From positions 112,038-176,037 of the forward strand of contig QANZ01029243.1 of assembly GCA_003254925.1 (NCBI GenBank): 64,000 nucleotides of DNA, in the 5' to 3' direction. The notes below the pieces were generated by a model that searched no databases, had not been told where the DNA came from, and was given only the letters and a program-made list of their open reading frames with translations. Made by a program: the position numbers and the translations under genes. This DNA comes from Chamaecrista fasciculata. Taxonomy: Eukaryota > Streptophyta > Magnoliopsida > Fabales > Fabaceae. Shown here one piece after another: positions 10,915 through 23,240 of this stretch; the stretch's first letter is position 1; the number at the start of each line of letters is the position of its first letter.

Positions 10915-11157
10915 ATGGGAAAGAGATCAGGGACAATGGAAGCGGTGGTGGTGATGGGAGCCCTAGCATGTGCGTGGCTTGCCATTGAGCTCGCTTTCAA
11001 GCCCTTCCTCGATAAGTCTCGGGATTCTATCCAAAAATCCGATCCCAATCGCGACCCCGACGACGACGACATTCCTCATTCTAAGGATCCCTCTTCTCCA
11101 ACTACCCGTAAGTCCTCAATACTCACTCTTGATGCCGCTTATTTATCTCTTGTCTAA
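10915..11157 (+). CDS. chloroplast outer envelope OEP7-like small membrane protein
   Basis: The N-terminal 65 residues begin MGKRSGTMEAVVVMGALACA and continue WLAIELAFKPFLDKSRDSIQKSDPNRDPDDD. This matches the plan of OEP7/OEP6.7 proteins. They are signal-anchored proteins of the plastid outer envelope: one hydrophobic segment (residues 9-27) followed by a conserved FKPFLDK basic flank that directs them to plastids. Known members are about 64-70 aa and mostly intronless. Here the frame runs on to a stop at 11155-11157 (80 aa), but a good donor (CCC|GTAAGT) lies at 11108. The tail after residue 64 may therefore be intron, with the true C-terminus in a later exon (see 12085-12218). The start is the first ATG after a purine-rich leader. 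The family is confident; the 3' end is not. Confidence 0.75.
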   Translation: MGKRSGTMEAVVVMGALACAWLAIELAFKPFLDKSRDSIQKSDPNRDPDDDDIPHSKDPSSPTTRKSSILTLDAAYLSLV

Positions 11158-12053
11158 TGACATTTCTCAATAATTTCATCTTTCCTCAACACATAGCTTT
11201 TTTATGCATTTTCTCATTCATACTTTCATACATTTGTTCGTCACCATTTCTATCTGTAACCGTCTTCCCCCTTTCTGTAACTATTCAACTCCTTCATCTC
11301 GTCTTGTTCCTTTCTTTTCTTTTCTTTTTTTCGACATATATATTTCAACCAGAAACTCATGAATATTATGTTAATGAATTTATAGGTATTTATCGTGTAT
11401 TTCAAGATGGCATAAAATGGGAATATCAAGCATATATTGTTCCAATTAAACTAGGGTCAGTTTTGAAAACATAAAGGTTGAACTACTATTCTAGTTATGG
11501 AAAGGAAGGTGGTTATTTAAAAATTTTAACTTATTTTTTCTAAGTTGAGTCAAGAGATGATTGAATTAAATGAGGACATTCTTGACGATCTGAAATGTAG
11601 ATAGGAAGATGGTAGCTGCGGGGGAGTTTGTTCACTGTTCACTGTTCACTGTTCACCCCTAGAAGTTCAATGGTCAACCATTATCTACTTCGAAGTTGTA
11701 TACCTTAATTTTGCAACCCAAAAATTGGTTTCTTCTATAGAGATCTCTAGATTTATATTATTACATTAAAATATGTATAACATGTATTTTTCATAATTAT
11801 ATGAACATTTTTAAATACATAGACTTGGTTCATTAAGCAATCTTAAATCTTGAAATACCAATCCAATCTTTTGACTTATAAAATAGGATATCTGTATTAA
11901 TTAATTTTTATACAAGTTACTTTCACAGGATTTGGACTTCAGATCAGTAAGTTAGAATATTTAATCTGGTATATATATATATATATCAAAATCATTATAT
12001 TATTGCTATCATATGGGTTTAGCTGGAACTGAAGTAGGAATACGTTAATTGAA
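11158..12053. other. spacer or intron, no gene seen
   Basis: AT-rich; contains a short tandem GTTCACT run near 11629-11656. It may be the intron of the OEP7-like gene. Confidence 0.4.
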
Positions 12054-12218
12054 ATGTCATTTTCTGCAAGGTTGAAGCCTAAAGGAGAGACACAAGTCCT
12101 CCATTGGGGGGCCCTGAGGAAGGCAGATGATGGCAACGTGTCTGAGTCGGGTGGGCTGGTTGTACCAGCAAATATCGAACGTAGCCACCTCAAGCTCAGC
12201 AGAGGAACATCCAAATAG
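12054..12218 (+). CDS. small ORF or terminal exon, unknown (54 aa)
   Basis: A compact, GC-richer open segment in AT-rich DNA. From the ATG at 12054 it encodes MSFSARLKPKGETQVLHWGA, then a hydrophilic stretch, ending KLSRGTSK and TAG at 12216-12218. The last 44 residues could instead be the final exon of the OEP7-like gene. An AG acceptor at 12083-12084 gives an exon at 12085 that joins the donor at 11108 in phase (..SPTT-R-ETQVLHWG..). I do not recognise a domain. The opposite strand is also open here, so the coding strand is inferred from the clean stop and the phase-compatible splice. Confidence 0.4.
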   Translation: MSFSARLKPKGETQVLHWGALRKADDGNVSESGGLVVPANIERSHLKLSRGTSK

Positions 12219-14180
12219 TCAACTAGACTAGATCTCATTTCATTTTCTAGAGCCTTTCCGTAGGTAACCTGTTTACTGCTCACGTTCTTTTCTTTCAAAT
12301 AAGATCAACCATAAATTTCAAATTATTTGATTTAGTAATTAAAGACGTGTACTTTTTGTTTTGACTACCTAAGTTAGATCTTTGAATTATAGTTTTAGAA
12401 AATTTGGTCTGTTAAATTTGGGGGCTGATATGAGAATTCTGATATAGGTAATATAGTCTTAGTTGACTTGTAAGTTTATAACATATCTTACCCTGAAAGT
12501 AGCTTGATCCTGATTTTTTTTTCATGATATATGATGAGCAAACTTTGGTTAAAGAATCAAGTCATGCAAATTTGAATTTGTTTCGTCGGTGGGATCTTAT
12601 AATCTTGGTGTCATTTTATCGCGGATTAAATTTTTGGTTTTATATTATACTAAAGCTTACTGAATTTGAATTGAAGTATTGTTTTAGAGTCTTGGGTTCT
12701 GACGGTGATATTGATTGGAGGTTTGGTTTGTCATAAATATGATTACAGTCACAGTTATTGACAGCTATAGAGCACTTGCTACCTTCCTTGTTATGATTCC
12801 TTTATTCAATTGCTTTTTAGCATTCCACACTCTTTGTGTATTTTGTAATCTCCGATTTTTCCTTATAGCGTCCTCAGATTTTGTCTCTCAACTGTCCCTT
12901 TTGTTTGAATATTTTAAGATTTAAGTGAATTTCATGGTTTCGCTGTAATAATTTTTTAAAAAGTTTGTTTGATCCAGTAATGCTAAATTGGTGGGTACAT
13001 GGGATCTGTAGGGAAGAATGAACAAATAGAAATATACAAATTTATTTGAGTAGTAAAGTTGTTTTAAATAATGGAGAGAAATAGCATGGGTTTCTATTTT
13101 ATATTTATTTCTGTTCTTACTATGAGTATATTATATTATCTAGTAATGAATTTAGATTCAGACACACAATGGACGGAAATAAGAGTAATAATTGAATAAT
13201 GCTAATAGAAAATAAATTAATAAATTATATTCAAAGCATTACATAGTCCAATTTACAATGTCCTTTAGTGCTCTAAATTGACTACTTGACTCTATCCCAA
13301 GGTCATTTTAGATGTTATCTCTTCAGTCTTAAAAGAAAAAAAAATGGTTTTATTGTAAGAAAATCTGAAAGAGCTTATTTTTTCTCCTCTCATCGAAAAA
13401 AAAATGTTTAATATGTATTGGTTTTTTTTTTCATAAGAAAAATATGTATTAGAGTTTTTGTTGTTTTTTAGCTGTTGCCTTTTTTGCCTATTTAACTACA
13501 AAAAACCCAAAATTTTGAGGATGGTCCTACCGCTCGGCAATTTGCCCCTGCCTTCAATTCCATATAACTATGTCGCTTTGCAGTAGAATTGATGTAGTGA
13601 AATGAAGACTGAAGAGGCATGAATATTTTTTAAATATCATTTTAATTGGAAAAAATATTTATGAGACTAATCTCTTAATGAGTTAAATTGAGATAATAGT
13701 AAGATTTTAGGAGTTAATCAATTAAATTAAAGTTATTAATGATATTGTCTTTAAAGAATTATTTTATTTTTAATTTACTCTTCCATAAAACTTTGTTTCA
13801 AAATAATCTTTTCAAGAAACATATGTGGCTCTTCAGAATCCTACTGTAAGTAATACAAAAGACTTTCGTCTTGGAGTTAAATACACTTTGACAAGTCTAT
13901 GTTATTATTTATTAGTTACGTGAGATCTCATTTTACTCAGCGTTGAAACCATTTTGGTTGAAAAACAAAATTATTAATTTGTTTTAAATAGTTTTCCTGC
14001 CAGAAAGAAATTAAATATAACTTTTGTATATTTATCAATTTTTCTATATGCTTTGATCGATCATAAAAAAAAAAGGCTTTAATATTGAAAAAAAGTTTCC
14101 GAAGAATCTATAAAACGTGAGATTACAGGTGTTTCTTTGGGTGAGAATGAGATGATATGAAGTGGCAAATTTCGTGTGGT
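12219..14180. other. intergenic, no gene seen
   Basis: About 2 kb of AT-rich DNA with only short random frames. No repeat structure is recognised. Confidence 0.5.
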
Positions 14181-14189
14181 GAATAGTGA

Positions 14190-14520
14190 TATATATAGAG
14201 AGAGAGAGAGAAAGTTGTGAGTTGAGGAGGGCGTTGAGCTCAAAGGCGGAGTAGGGTATTTTTCATTATGTCTCTATGACGATGAAGATTGAAGGGTCAC
14301 GACAAGACATTCACAGCTCGTAGGATACAACTTCCTTCCTAAAAGTCTAAAAGCAATGGAGTCTGACCCTTAAACCCCTCTCTCCCCATTTTCGTCTTCT
14401 TTCCTCAAACTCTAATTCTTCTTCTTTCTGCGAACTCTGTTTCTTCCAAAACTTCTATTTTCCCCTCACTCTGTTTCCGCTTCCTCATGGTGTCGATCGA
14501 TTATCATGTCTAATATTTGA
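14190..14520 (+). promoter_or_regulatory. possible promoter and spliced leader of the F-box gene
   Basis: A TATATATA then (GA)n stretch (about 14190-14212) is followed by a 250-base pyrimidine-rich segment typical of plant 5' UTRs. A possible donor (GAG|GTGATT near 14520) could splice to the acceptor TTTCTTTGACAG just before 16503. The next gene would then have a leader intron of about 2 kb containing the hairpin MITE. This is inference from composition only. Confidence 0.3.
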
Positions 14521-15304
14521 GGTGATTCCTTCCTCTCTTTCTCCTTAATTTCATGGCGTCTCTCTGCTATTTTTCTTTTGGAGAGGTCTATGTTTGTTTT
14601 CCGTGTATTTACGGTATTTCTTGAGTTGTGTATTGTCTTCGGTATTCTTTGGATGCCAGTTTCTAATTTTGCCATTAAACTCCGACATTCTACTATAATA
14701 TCGTGACCCTTTGCTAATTATATGTAGTGTTAATACTGATAAAAGGCACATACACAGATACACTAGTTATACTTATATACTTTTGCTATCGGAGACTTTT
14801 GGACTTCGCAAGCTCGAGCTTTTTGAGCAAGGTCCCCCCTCTTAACATAGTCGATTTTTTGGTGGTTGTATTCGGTTGATGTTATCAGAGGATAAAACTT
14901 AAGTATATAGTTCTCTTCTACGGCCTTATAACTGAATTGTTTTACATGTTATGTATATTTTGAGAAGTAAACTTATAAAATTTGAGTCTTGTCCTCTTTC
15001 ATATGGATTTTTTTTAATGAAATTTGCATAACTGAATGATGTGTTCATTATGCATATTTGTAATTTGTTGCATGTGCATAGAATTCTCATACTTCTGAAA
15101 TTCTCATTGTGCACAATCCGTCTTCAGGATGTTTGAGTCCTTACATGATTCTAACTAATGGGATGAAGCTTTATTATTAATCATTTATTAGTTTTTTTTT
15201 TTGCCTCAATCATTTATTAGTAATATTGTTATAACAATATATGCAATTTCTAATATTCAGTAAGGAAAAGATTTTATCCCGGAGAGGAAGGAGATAGGTA
15301 TTAT

Positions 15305-15402
15305 GGCTACATTTATTGGAAAAAAATTAACATGGATCCTCTGCCGTACTGCTGGCTACATTTATTGGAAAAAAATTAACATGGATCCTCTGCCGTACTG
15401 CA
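15305..15402 (+). repeat. 49-bp tandem duplication at the MITE left edge
   Basis: Two consecutive 49-bp units, 15305-15353 and 15354-15402, starting GGCTACATTTATTGG and containing GGATCCTCTGCCGTACTGC. The second unit runs into the hairpin element. Confidence 0.85.
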
Positions 15403-15518
15403 GAAGGTGCAGTGCGGCGAGGACCAATAGAAGCGCTCCACGTGTACACCATTGTACACATGGCGTGCTCCCATTGGTCCTCGTCGCATTGCAGAAGGTG
15501 CAGTACGGCAGAGGATCC
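15383..15518. mobile_element. 136-bp hairpin MITE, copy 1
   Basis: A nearly complete inverted repeat. The left arm GGATCCTCTGCCGTACTGCA and onward to GAGGACCAAT is mirrored by ATTGGTCCTC to GGCAGAGGATCC on the right. The loop carries CACGTGTACACC / GTACACATGG. A diverged second copy is at 46291-46408 with the same AGAGGATCC..TGCC right edge. No coding capacity. Confidence 0.8.
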
Positions 15519-16502
15519 ACTGCCTTGGTTTTAGTGGTAATGTGAATGTTCTGAAGTTTTTATGTATTACATTCTTGCTTGATTAATATGTATCACCAAC
15601 GGATGCTAAATTTGATGAAGAGTTACATATTCAATGAATCAGTAAAAGAAAGTGCACAAAGTTGCAATAGGATTAGATAAAACATCAAGATCTGAATTAC
15701 AGATTATCTGATTAAACAAAGAATGATACAAACTCACTGAGAAACTTTTCTCTAAGATCCTTGTGGTCTTTCCATCCCCTACAACATACCTTTAGCAAAC
15801 AGATAACGTAGTACTTGTGCTGTACCTGTTTCCATTGTCCTCTACCAAGGAGCACTAACATTTCTTGACAGGTTCAGTCATCTCTTAGAAATTCCTTAAA
15901 GATATTCCCTTCTTCTTTTTCTTTCTTTTTCATATCTTCCTCTCTCAATTACAGGTCAACGTCTTAATTCTCACAGAAAACAATAACATAGGTGCAATTT
16001 TTTGGAACCATTGACTATATTATATAAATATGGATACCTGGGCCTTGGGTTTTCACAGTTTGAGATGGAAATTTTGAGAATTTCCAATCCACTGCTTTTG
16101 TTCAAAGACCATTAACATCTCTTGTCCGAACATTCCTTCAACATGTTTTTTCTCAAAAGACTCTACTAATGCTCATATAGTCCTATTAATTCTATATTAG
16201 CTAATATAGTGTGATATATAAAGTATGGTTCATGCTCATGCTGCTCCAATGTTTAATGTCTACTACCTGTACATTTTATTTACAACCAAGCTAATGGCAA
16301 GGTAGATAGATAATATATACTCCTAAAAATGGAATGGGCACAATGAGAGTTTGCTACTTTGATGAAATTGATTAGTGTGTGAATGGTTCTATAACATAAT
16401 CATAATCTTAGGGCAAGCTGCATATTGTTATATTATGTACAAAAGTCCCTTTTAAGAAAAAAAAAAAATTCAAGTGTGTTTCTTTGACAGAGGATTATCA
16501 CT

Positions 16503-17624
16503 ATGTCAGTTGCACCAGTTGAGAGTATCGCCTGGTTAAGCAGTGATATCTTTTATGACATATTACAACGTCTTGACGGTCCAACTTTGGCGAGTGTAGC
16601 ATGTACCTGTGCAGCACTTTGTTCCATCTCTAAAGAAGAGAGTTTATGGGAAAATGTATGCTCATCTATGTGGCCTTCAACCAACAGGGAGGATGTCAAG
16701 AGTTTAATATCTTCGATTGGCGGATTCAGGAAATTCTATGCAGATTGTTTCCCGCTTATTGTGAACAAGGAGGTTGCTGAGTGTCAATGGAACAACTATA
16801 TTGAGTACCCTGTAGATTGGACAGAGGCTGAATATTATGGGGACATACATGAGTCCGAATGCATCTCTCCATCAGATTTTGTTTCTGTAGTAGATATCAG
16901 GTATAAGGAGAAACCAATATGCTCTAAAGTTCTTTGGGGAATTCCAAATTCAAATGGCTTCAATGGTTGGTTTGACAACTGTCCTTTTCGAATCGATCTT
17001 CTCACTTTCACTGATGGAGATGATAACAATGGAGTGGTTACCCTCTCTGTATCTGATGGTCTTCCACCAATCACATCCATGGAAAGAGAAAGGAAAGACG
17101 GTAAGCTTTGGCGGGAACTCTGCGACGGCCTCCAGCTTAGTTGGATCATTGTCAACAGAAAAATCAAGCAGGCAGCTAATCTTGCTAGTTGGAGTCCTCT
17201 TGGTGGTCAGAGACATTGGCCAACCGATAAGGACTTTGTTATACGCTTTGGATCTGTTCTTCCTGCCAAGGATATTCTGCCATGCCCAGTTGTGGAGTGT
17301 ATCATTATTATGAAGTTCAGAGTGATTCAAACTGATGAAGATGAGGGAGTTCAAACGAGTCTTAGATTAAATGAGTTGAGCATGCAGCTGGAAGATATGG
17401 AAGGTGCTCATGTTAATGGGAGGAACAGTTTGCTTATTCTGAAGGAAGCACTGAGCTGCGGAAGGAGCAAAAACTATAGTGAAGTGCTTGAGTATTGTCA
17501 TTTGTACTCCAAAGTGCAGAATGAGTTAAAAGAGGAGAAGATGAGAAACGAAAGCAGGCTGGATAGACTGTGTATTTTAAGTGGCATTGCTGCTTTTATG
17601 ACATTCTGGTACTGCATTTTATGA
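16503..17624 (+). CDS. F-box protein (At2g27310-like)
   Basis: A 373-aa single-exon reading frame. Residues about 10-55 are an F-box (WLSSDIFYDILQRLDGPTLA, then C-T-C-A-A-L and EESLWENVC), the SKP1-binding module of SCF ubiquitin ligases. The middle region resembles the At2g27310 group: a conserved WTEAEYYGDIHESE-type segment and DFVSVVDIRYKEKPI, with no LRR or Kelch repeats. The C-terminus has a basic helix and ends in a hydrophobic segment (LCILSGIAAFMTFWYCIL, residues about 355-373), a possible tail anchor seen in some relatives. Substrate unknown. A pyrimidine tract and CAG just upstream of the ATG suggest that the start lies soon after a leader intron. Confidence 0.92.
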   Translation: MSVAPVESIAWLSSDIFYDILQRLDGPTLASVACTCAALCSISKEESLWENVCSSMWPSTNREDVKSLISSIGGFRKFYADCFPLIVNKEVAECQWNNYIEYPVDWTEAEYYGDIHESECISPSDFVSVVDIRYKEKPICSKVLWGIPNSNGFNGWFDNCPFRIDLLTFTDGDDNNGVVTLSVSDGLPPITSMERERKDGKLWRELCDGLQLSWIIVNRKIKQAANLASWSPLGGQRHWPTDKDFVIRFGSVLPAKDILPCPVVECIIIMKFRVIQTDEDEGVQTSLRLNELSMQLEDMEGAHVNGRNSLLILKEALSCGRSKNYSEVLEYCHLYSKVQNELKEEKMRNESRLDRLCILSGIAAFMTFWYCIL

Positions 17625-19155
17625 AAGTGGTACCCATCCTTTGTTTTAACGCAATAAGCTGATGTTACTCTAACAAGTCTAGTACTTCGGCCCTCTTCCT
17701 TTCTATGTAACACTAGATTTTGCTTACCCTTGTAAAGAAATTAGAGATGGAACGCTGCGTTTCACTGCCTTGAGATTTGAAGTTGCCTAATCAAGTGTGA
17801 TTTTCTGTAATATGTTTGCCAAACACAATATTACTGAAAGTTCTTATCAAGTTTGGGAAACCATTCCTGATTCTAGACTATAAACAAGACAAACAATAAA
17901 CTTTACCTTTAAACTATAGTCGATCAAAAAAATTGCTACGTGTTATGTACTCATGTTTGTAGCTTTCTACTATTTTTCAAGGCCCATTTTCAAATGAATA
18001 TCTACCAACTATTAACAAGTCAATTACCCTAGAATACGAGTTCAGAAGAAAAAAAGGGAAAAGAAATTAACTCAAAATACCCTCAAAAGTGTAGAAATGA
18101 AACACTTGTATATCTTGTTGCATGTGTTGACATCTTAAAAAACGCCATTAACGTCGCTTATAAATTCCTTAGCGAGTGCCAAATCCAATGAACATTGCCG
18201 TCACGGAATTGGCCTGTTTTTTTCTTCTTTCAATTTTTTTAGGACCTTGGTGTCAATTTTTAGATCAGACATCGAAAATTATAATCGCTCAATTGGTGCT
18301 GTCATCTTACATGCCCAATAACTTCGGCTTTATATAGTGACATGGACCATACGATTGAATCCTTTTCAAGTCTTGATCGTTCCGTTCTTTTCCAATTTGA
18401 CAATATCTGACTTCGGACCACTCTATTTCTTTTTTTCTCCAACAGCATATAAAAAATATGTTCTTTTCCTATTTTTAGCAGAGCAGTCTCTATTAGTATT
18501 TTCCCATATGGAGGAAAATCAAACTTAATTAAAGATTAGTTTCCAATGTCTTTTCGGCCCTTGAAACTTGAAAGTTGAAAGTGATTACAAGAGTTTGAGA
18601 GCACTCATTAGCAAGATTTCTTTGAACTTGCTCAATTAATTGTTTATGATTTTGTGAGATGAAGAACTCTAGGCATTAATGAAGAGATTACGTGGTTCCC
18701 CCTCGTGTCATGAATGATGAATCAGATTTGATTTATTAATTTAATCGCCAATCTCCCTCTTTATATATTTTTTTTTCTAAATCGCCGCTCTTCCCCGAAA
18801 TTAATAATTAAATTAGCCACCCTCACCTGTAATCCTCATTCATACTCACACTCACGCTCACATCCCCCTTCTTTCCCAAACCTAATAATGAAAACTGAAA
18901 AGTGAAAACACGCTAAAGTAACGTTTCATTCATTTCATTACCCCTCTAAATCAACATTTATCAGCTTTGAGCTAGTTCATCTTCTTCTTTTTCACCCGCC
19001 ACTGATTGATTCAGACGACGGAACTGGAAGATACAACACTGTGCTTCTTCTGTTTTCTGCCATTAGTGCCTTGTTGCTTTTGGTCCCCACTTCTTCCTCA
19101 TCCCTTTTTCTCTAAACCCTCAAAACCGCATTTCATACCTTCTGGCAACACGCCC
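17625..19155. other. intergenic, F-box 3' region and TBL promoter/leader
   Basis: No gene is seen. The last 200 bases are pyrimidine-rich and probably form the TBL 5' UTR. Confidence 0.5.
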
Positions 19156-21923
19156 ATGAATGCTTTTCGAAGGATATATATGAGTAAGGACGCTGCTTCA
19201 CAGGACTCGCGTGACACGATGACCCACAAAGACTTGTTTCAGAAATTTAAGCGCTTCAACTCTCTCGAACCTTCTTTGGGTATAGTTGCTTTCTTCTTGA
19301 CCGTTGTTCTATTCGTTGGGTGCTTCTTTTTCCTAGATTACGGGTCTCTGGTAAGCGGGTTACGCTCTCGGGGAGTTACTTTTCTGGGTTTGCATTCCTT
19401 GTCTTCCCCTGTGGTTGGGGATGCACGGGTTCAATTTCTGGATGAAGATGGTGATAGGTGTGATGTATTTGATGGAAATTGGGTTTGGGATGAGAGCTAT
19501 CCACTGTATCAGTCCACAACTTGTTCCTTCTTGGATCAAGGTTTTCGCTGTTCTGAGAATGGTAGGCCTGATAGCTTCTACACCAAGTGGCGCTGGCAGC
19601 CCGCTACTTGCAACTTGCCCAGGTTTTTCTTTTTTCTTTCTTACTTTCAGATTCAGATTCCAGTTTCTGAAAAAAAATAAGGGAAACCGGAAAACGATTA
19701 GAACAGGTCATTATTTTTTTCCGTTTGGAGTGTTTTTGTTGATGCTGAATATGAAATATGGGATTTCTGATCTTTTTTGTTTCTGTCGTGAAACCATTTG
19801 TTTTGGTAAACTACTATTTTTTTTAAGCGCTTTATCTGATTGACTGTTTGATTTTGAAATTTGAATGAATTGCTGGTAAGAAATGCGTTTCAGTTTCAGA
19901 GTTTAAGCTTGAGCTTTACTTAATCCAATCATGGAAACTCATTCGAATCAATTTAGGACTATAAATTTCATCAATGAAGAAACCTTAGTTTATTTGCTAT
20001 GGGTTTAAACAGCTTTAGTACATTTAGAGTTTTGGTTTTGTTCTTGGAATGTAATCTTATATGGGGGTGTTTATTTGCTATTGGTTTAAACAGCTTGAAT
20101 ACATTCTGAGTTTTGGTTTTGTTCTTGGAATGTAATCTTATATTGGGTTTCTTTTGTATTTTCTCTCTTTTAAATAGATTTGATGCACGGAAGATGTTGG
20201 AAAAGCTGCGGGACAAGCGACTTGTATTTGTTGGTGACTCCATTGGAAGGAACCAATGGGAATCACTCCTCTGCATGCTCTCTTCTGCCATTCCTAACAA
20301 GACTAACATATATGAGGTTAATGGAAATCCAATCACGAAGCACATGGGGTTCTTGGCATTCAAGTTTGAAGATTTCAATTGCACTGTGGAATACTACAGA
20401 TCACCATTTTTAGTAGTGCAGGGACGACCTCCACCGGGAGCTCCAAAAGAGATAAAAATGACATTGAGAGTAGACCAAATGGACTGGACTTCTTCCATGT
20501 GGAAAGGTGCAGATGTGCTGGTTCTAAACTCTGGACATTGGTGGAATAAAGAGAAGACTATAAAGATGTAAGTACTTTCCCATCTGCTTAGCTATTACTA
20601 AGAGCTGGCTTATTAGTCTTAATAACTCAGTCTTGAAGTACCAACTTGTTTTGTCTCTCTTAGAAGGATCAAAGATCTTCTCATAAAAGGTATGAAGAGT
20701 GAAAACTAACACTGTTTTTAGATAAAAAAAAAAATTGTTGTGGTAAACTGATATGCTTTCTTCCTAGAGAGATTTTTCAAAAGATGGTGTTCTACATTCT
20801 ATATTAACATGAAGAAGGAATCAGTTGGGTGTGATATACTAGGTTGTGTTTAGAAATTGAGGTACTTGCAACTGTTGTAACTGCATTGAAAATAGCTAAT
20901 GCATAGGGACAAATATTTGGATATCGGGGTACCACCCTACCAGTGAAACTGTTGGAGACCAAAATATTTCAGAATTTTATTCTCCTACAGAAGTAATCAG
21001 AATAAATGAAAATATTTCCTTTCTGTTTTTCCCTTTGGGTACAGTTTCTCTCTTTTAAAATGAAAGATGGCATTGTAGCTTAAATTTTACTAGAATATGA
21101 CTAGAGTGGAAAAGTTTTGATTTTTTGTTGACATTGTAGAGGTTGGATGTCTTATAACTTGTCATTAGTTTGCTAGGTGCTTTGATCTTGGGTTCATTTT
21201 ATTCCTTATTTTTTTAGGGGTTGTTACATGCAAGTAGGAAAGGAGGTGAAGATGAATATGCCTGTAGAAGATGCATTCAAAAAATCAATTGAAACAGTGA
21301 TGGACTGGATTGCCAATGAAGTAAACATGAACAAGACTTATGTCCTCCTTCGAACATATGCTCCTGTGCATTTCAGGTTTGCCTAAAACTTTTCAAGTGG
21401 TTTGTTTATACTTGTGCTTATATTTGCTTGATACTTTTCTGTCAACTTGTAGCTTGTTTCCTGATTTCTTTGAACACATTTTTGAAATGATTTTGTAAAA
21501 TAGCTTGCCTTTTATAATAATTATTATCGTGAGGGTTCTAACACGTCCGATGCGTGTAGCAGAGGAGGCGACTGGAATACTGGTGGCAGTTGTCGCTTGG
21601 AAACACTTCCTGATTTAGGCTCGTTGCCTCCATTATATGACAAACATTACAAAACTGTGATTGATGTCTTATTTGAGCACTTGAATAAATCAGAATCAAA
21701 GAATTTGGACTTGTTAAACATCACAGGAATGTCATTACGCAGAAAAGACGGGCATGCATCTGTATTTTATCTTGCACCTAACAAGAGCATAGCCTCTGTG
21801 CAGCGGGAAGACTGCAGCCACTGGTGCTTACCCGGTGTCCCTGATTCTTGGAATGAGATTCTTTATTCACTTCTTCTTAAGCGTGAGAAATTGCTCACTC
21901 CCAATACAACACAAATTTTTTAA
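19156..21923 (+). CDS. TRICHOME BIREFRINGENCE-LIKE protein (polysaccharide O-acetyltransferase family)
   Basis: Exons 19156-19622, 20178-20567, 21218-21376 and 21563-21923 join in phase to 458 aa. TBL proteins are Golgi type II membrane enzymes that O-acetylate wall xylan, mannan, xyloglucan or pectin. Seen: a short cytosolic N-terminus, one transmembrane segment (residues about 43-62), and a TBL domain starting with [17 protein letters not shown]. The catalytic GDS motif is at 175-177 ([14 protein letters not shown]). The terminal D-C-S-H (422-425) in [17 protein letters not shown] supplies the Asp-His pair, so the Ser-Asp-His set is complete. [12 protein letters not shown] places it near the TBL8-11 subgroup (recalled). 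A second in-frame ATG is at 19180. The polysaccharide acted on cannot be inferred. Confidence 0.95.
19989..20143 (+). repeat. 74-bp tandem duplication in TBL intron 1
   Basis: Copies 19989-20062 and 20070-20143 both run from TTTATTTGCTAT to GTAATCTTATAT with a few substitutions, separated by 7 bases. The second copy lies about 35 bases before the acceptor of exon 2. Confidence 0.9.
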
Positions 21924-23232
21924 CTTTCACAGTGATTGATCTGGGAAGCTTGCTCGGCCTGAGACTTCAAAATCTCAATTGTGTATTTATACCAAATTTT
22001 GCAATCCTTGTCATGCTTCTTTCTTCAATATGATTGCTTGACCCTTTATGCAGTGGTCTGTAACGTATAGCAGGTCATCAAAACTTGTGCAGAGACTTAG
22101 CAGTTAGCAGCCTATCCAGATGGAAACTATGTGTTGGGTAAATTTTTGCTTGGGGACTGCATCTAACATAAGGTTCTCTGAGAATCAAATTCGATGGATT
22201 AGAGATGACATATACAACACCGGCCTCTTTTTTTTTTTTTTTTTATTTTTTAATCTTTACATAAATTTTAGATGATGTAAATCCTTAAAAACTGTAGAAG
22301 GAGAAAGGTTGATTCCTTCATATTTCTGTATAGGGTTGATAGAAACAGAACGGATTTTATGGCCAATAGTTGTCATTTATATAGTACCCACGTATGGTGC
22401 TTTGCGTAATTATGTCTTTCCTTCGAATTGGCTGATCGAGTTTGTGCCTTTTTAATTATGTGCCTTCGGTATACAAACTGGATTAGTAATACTGTAATAG
22501 CATTCATTTTATCATTGAACCTTTTAGGAAAACCGAGCTTGATGAGATCATGGACTGACAGTGATGAATTGATGATTCATGGTATTGAAAATTTGAAATA
22601 TTACTCCTCCATATATTTTGTGGTAATATTGTTACATGGTATTCTTGCGCAGATGTTTGTATACATTATACATCAAGCATGCACCATGTTTGCCAGTTGC
22701 CAGTGTATGCGCAGGTTTCATTTTTTCGCTTTTATCAAGCTTAAATTGGATCTTGCTGAAGTATTTTAACTTATAAAAGGTTTTCTGAAGTGTTGGGTTA
22801 TTTTCTATCATATAATCTTAAATTGTAGGTTGGTGTTGATTACAAATATAATTTTTAAATAATTCTTATTTCTCCATATATATATATATATATATCTATA
22901 TAACTATATTCTATATATAAATTGTAGATTAGTACTGATTAGTACTGTGTAACATAGTTTAGTCTCTGCAAATTGCAAGCTCACTTTGGCTTTCTGATTT
23001 CTAATCAATCAAAAAGGCTGAAGTCACACGTACCATTTGAATTTCTACTAGTAAATCTAAAATATATCCTATACCCTCAAATTAATACTGAATACCCCAT
23101 AGAGCCTTCTGTATTTCACACACGCAGAGAGAACAGTTTTAGCTTTACCCGATTAATTTGCCGAGTCAACGCAGAGAAGAATCAAAATCCAGAGGGAGAT
23201 GAAATTAAATGAGACAGAAAAAACGAACGGCG
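21924..23232. other. TBL 3' region and intergenic spacer
   Basis: Contains a T-run near 22229 and a (TA)n tract near 22877. No gene is recognised. Confidence 0.5.
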
Positions 23233-23240
23233 TTCCATAT
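23233..23240. repeat. left 8-bp target-site duplication of the hAT MITE
   Basis: TTCCATAT, identical to 23870-23877. Confidence 0.9.

Noticed and set aside
11939-12298. 119-aa minus-strand ORF opposite 12054-12218
   Set aside because: Its ends run into AT repeat; the plus strand gives the cleaner coding segment, though this is not proven.
15303-15545. 80-aa ORF
   Set aside because: It is the translation of the tandem duplication and hairpin MITE.
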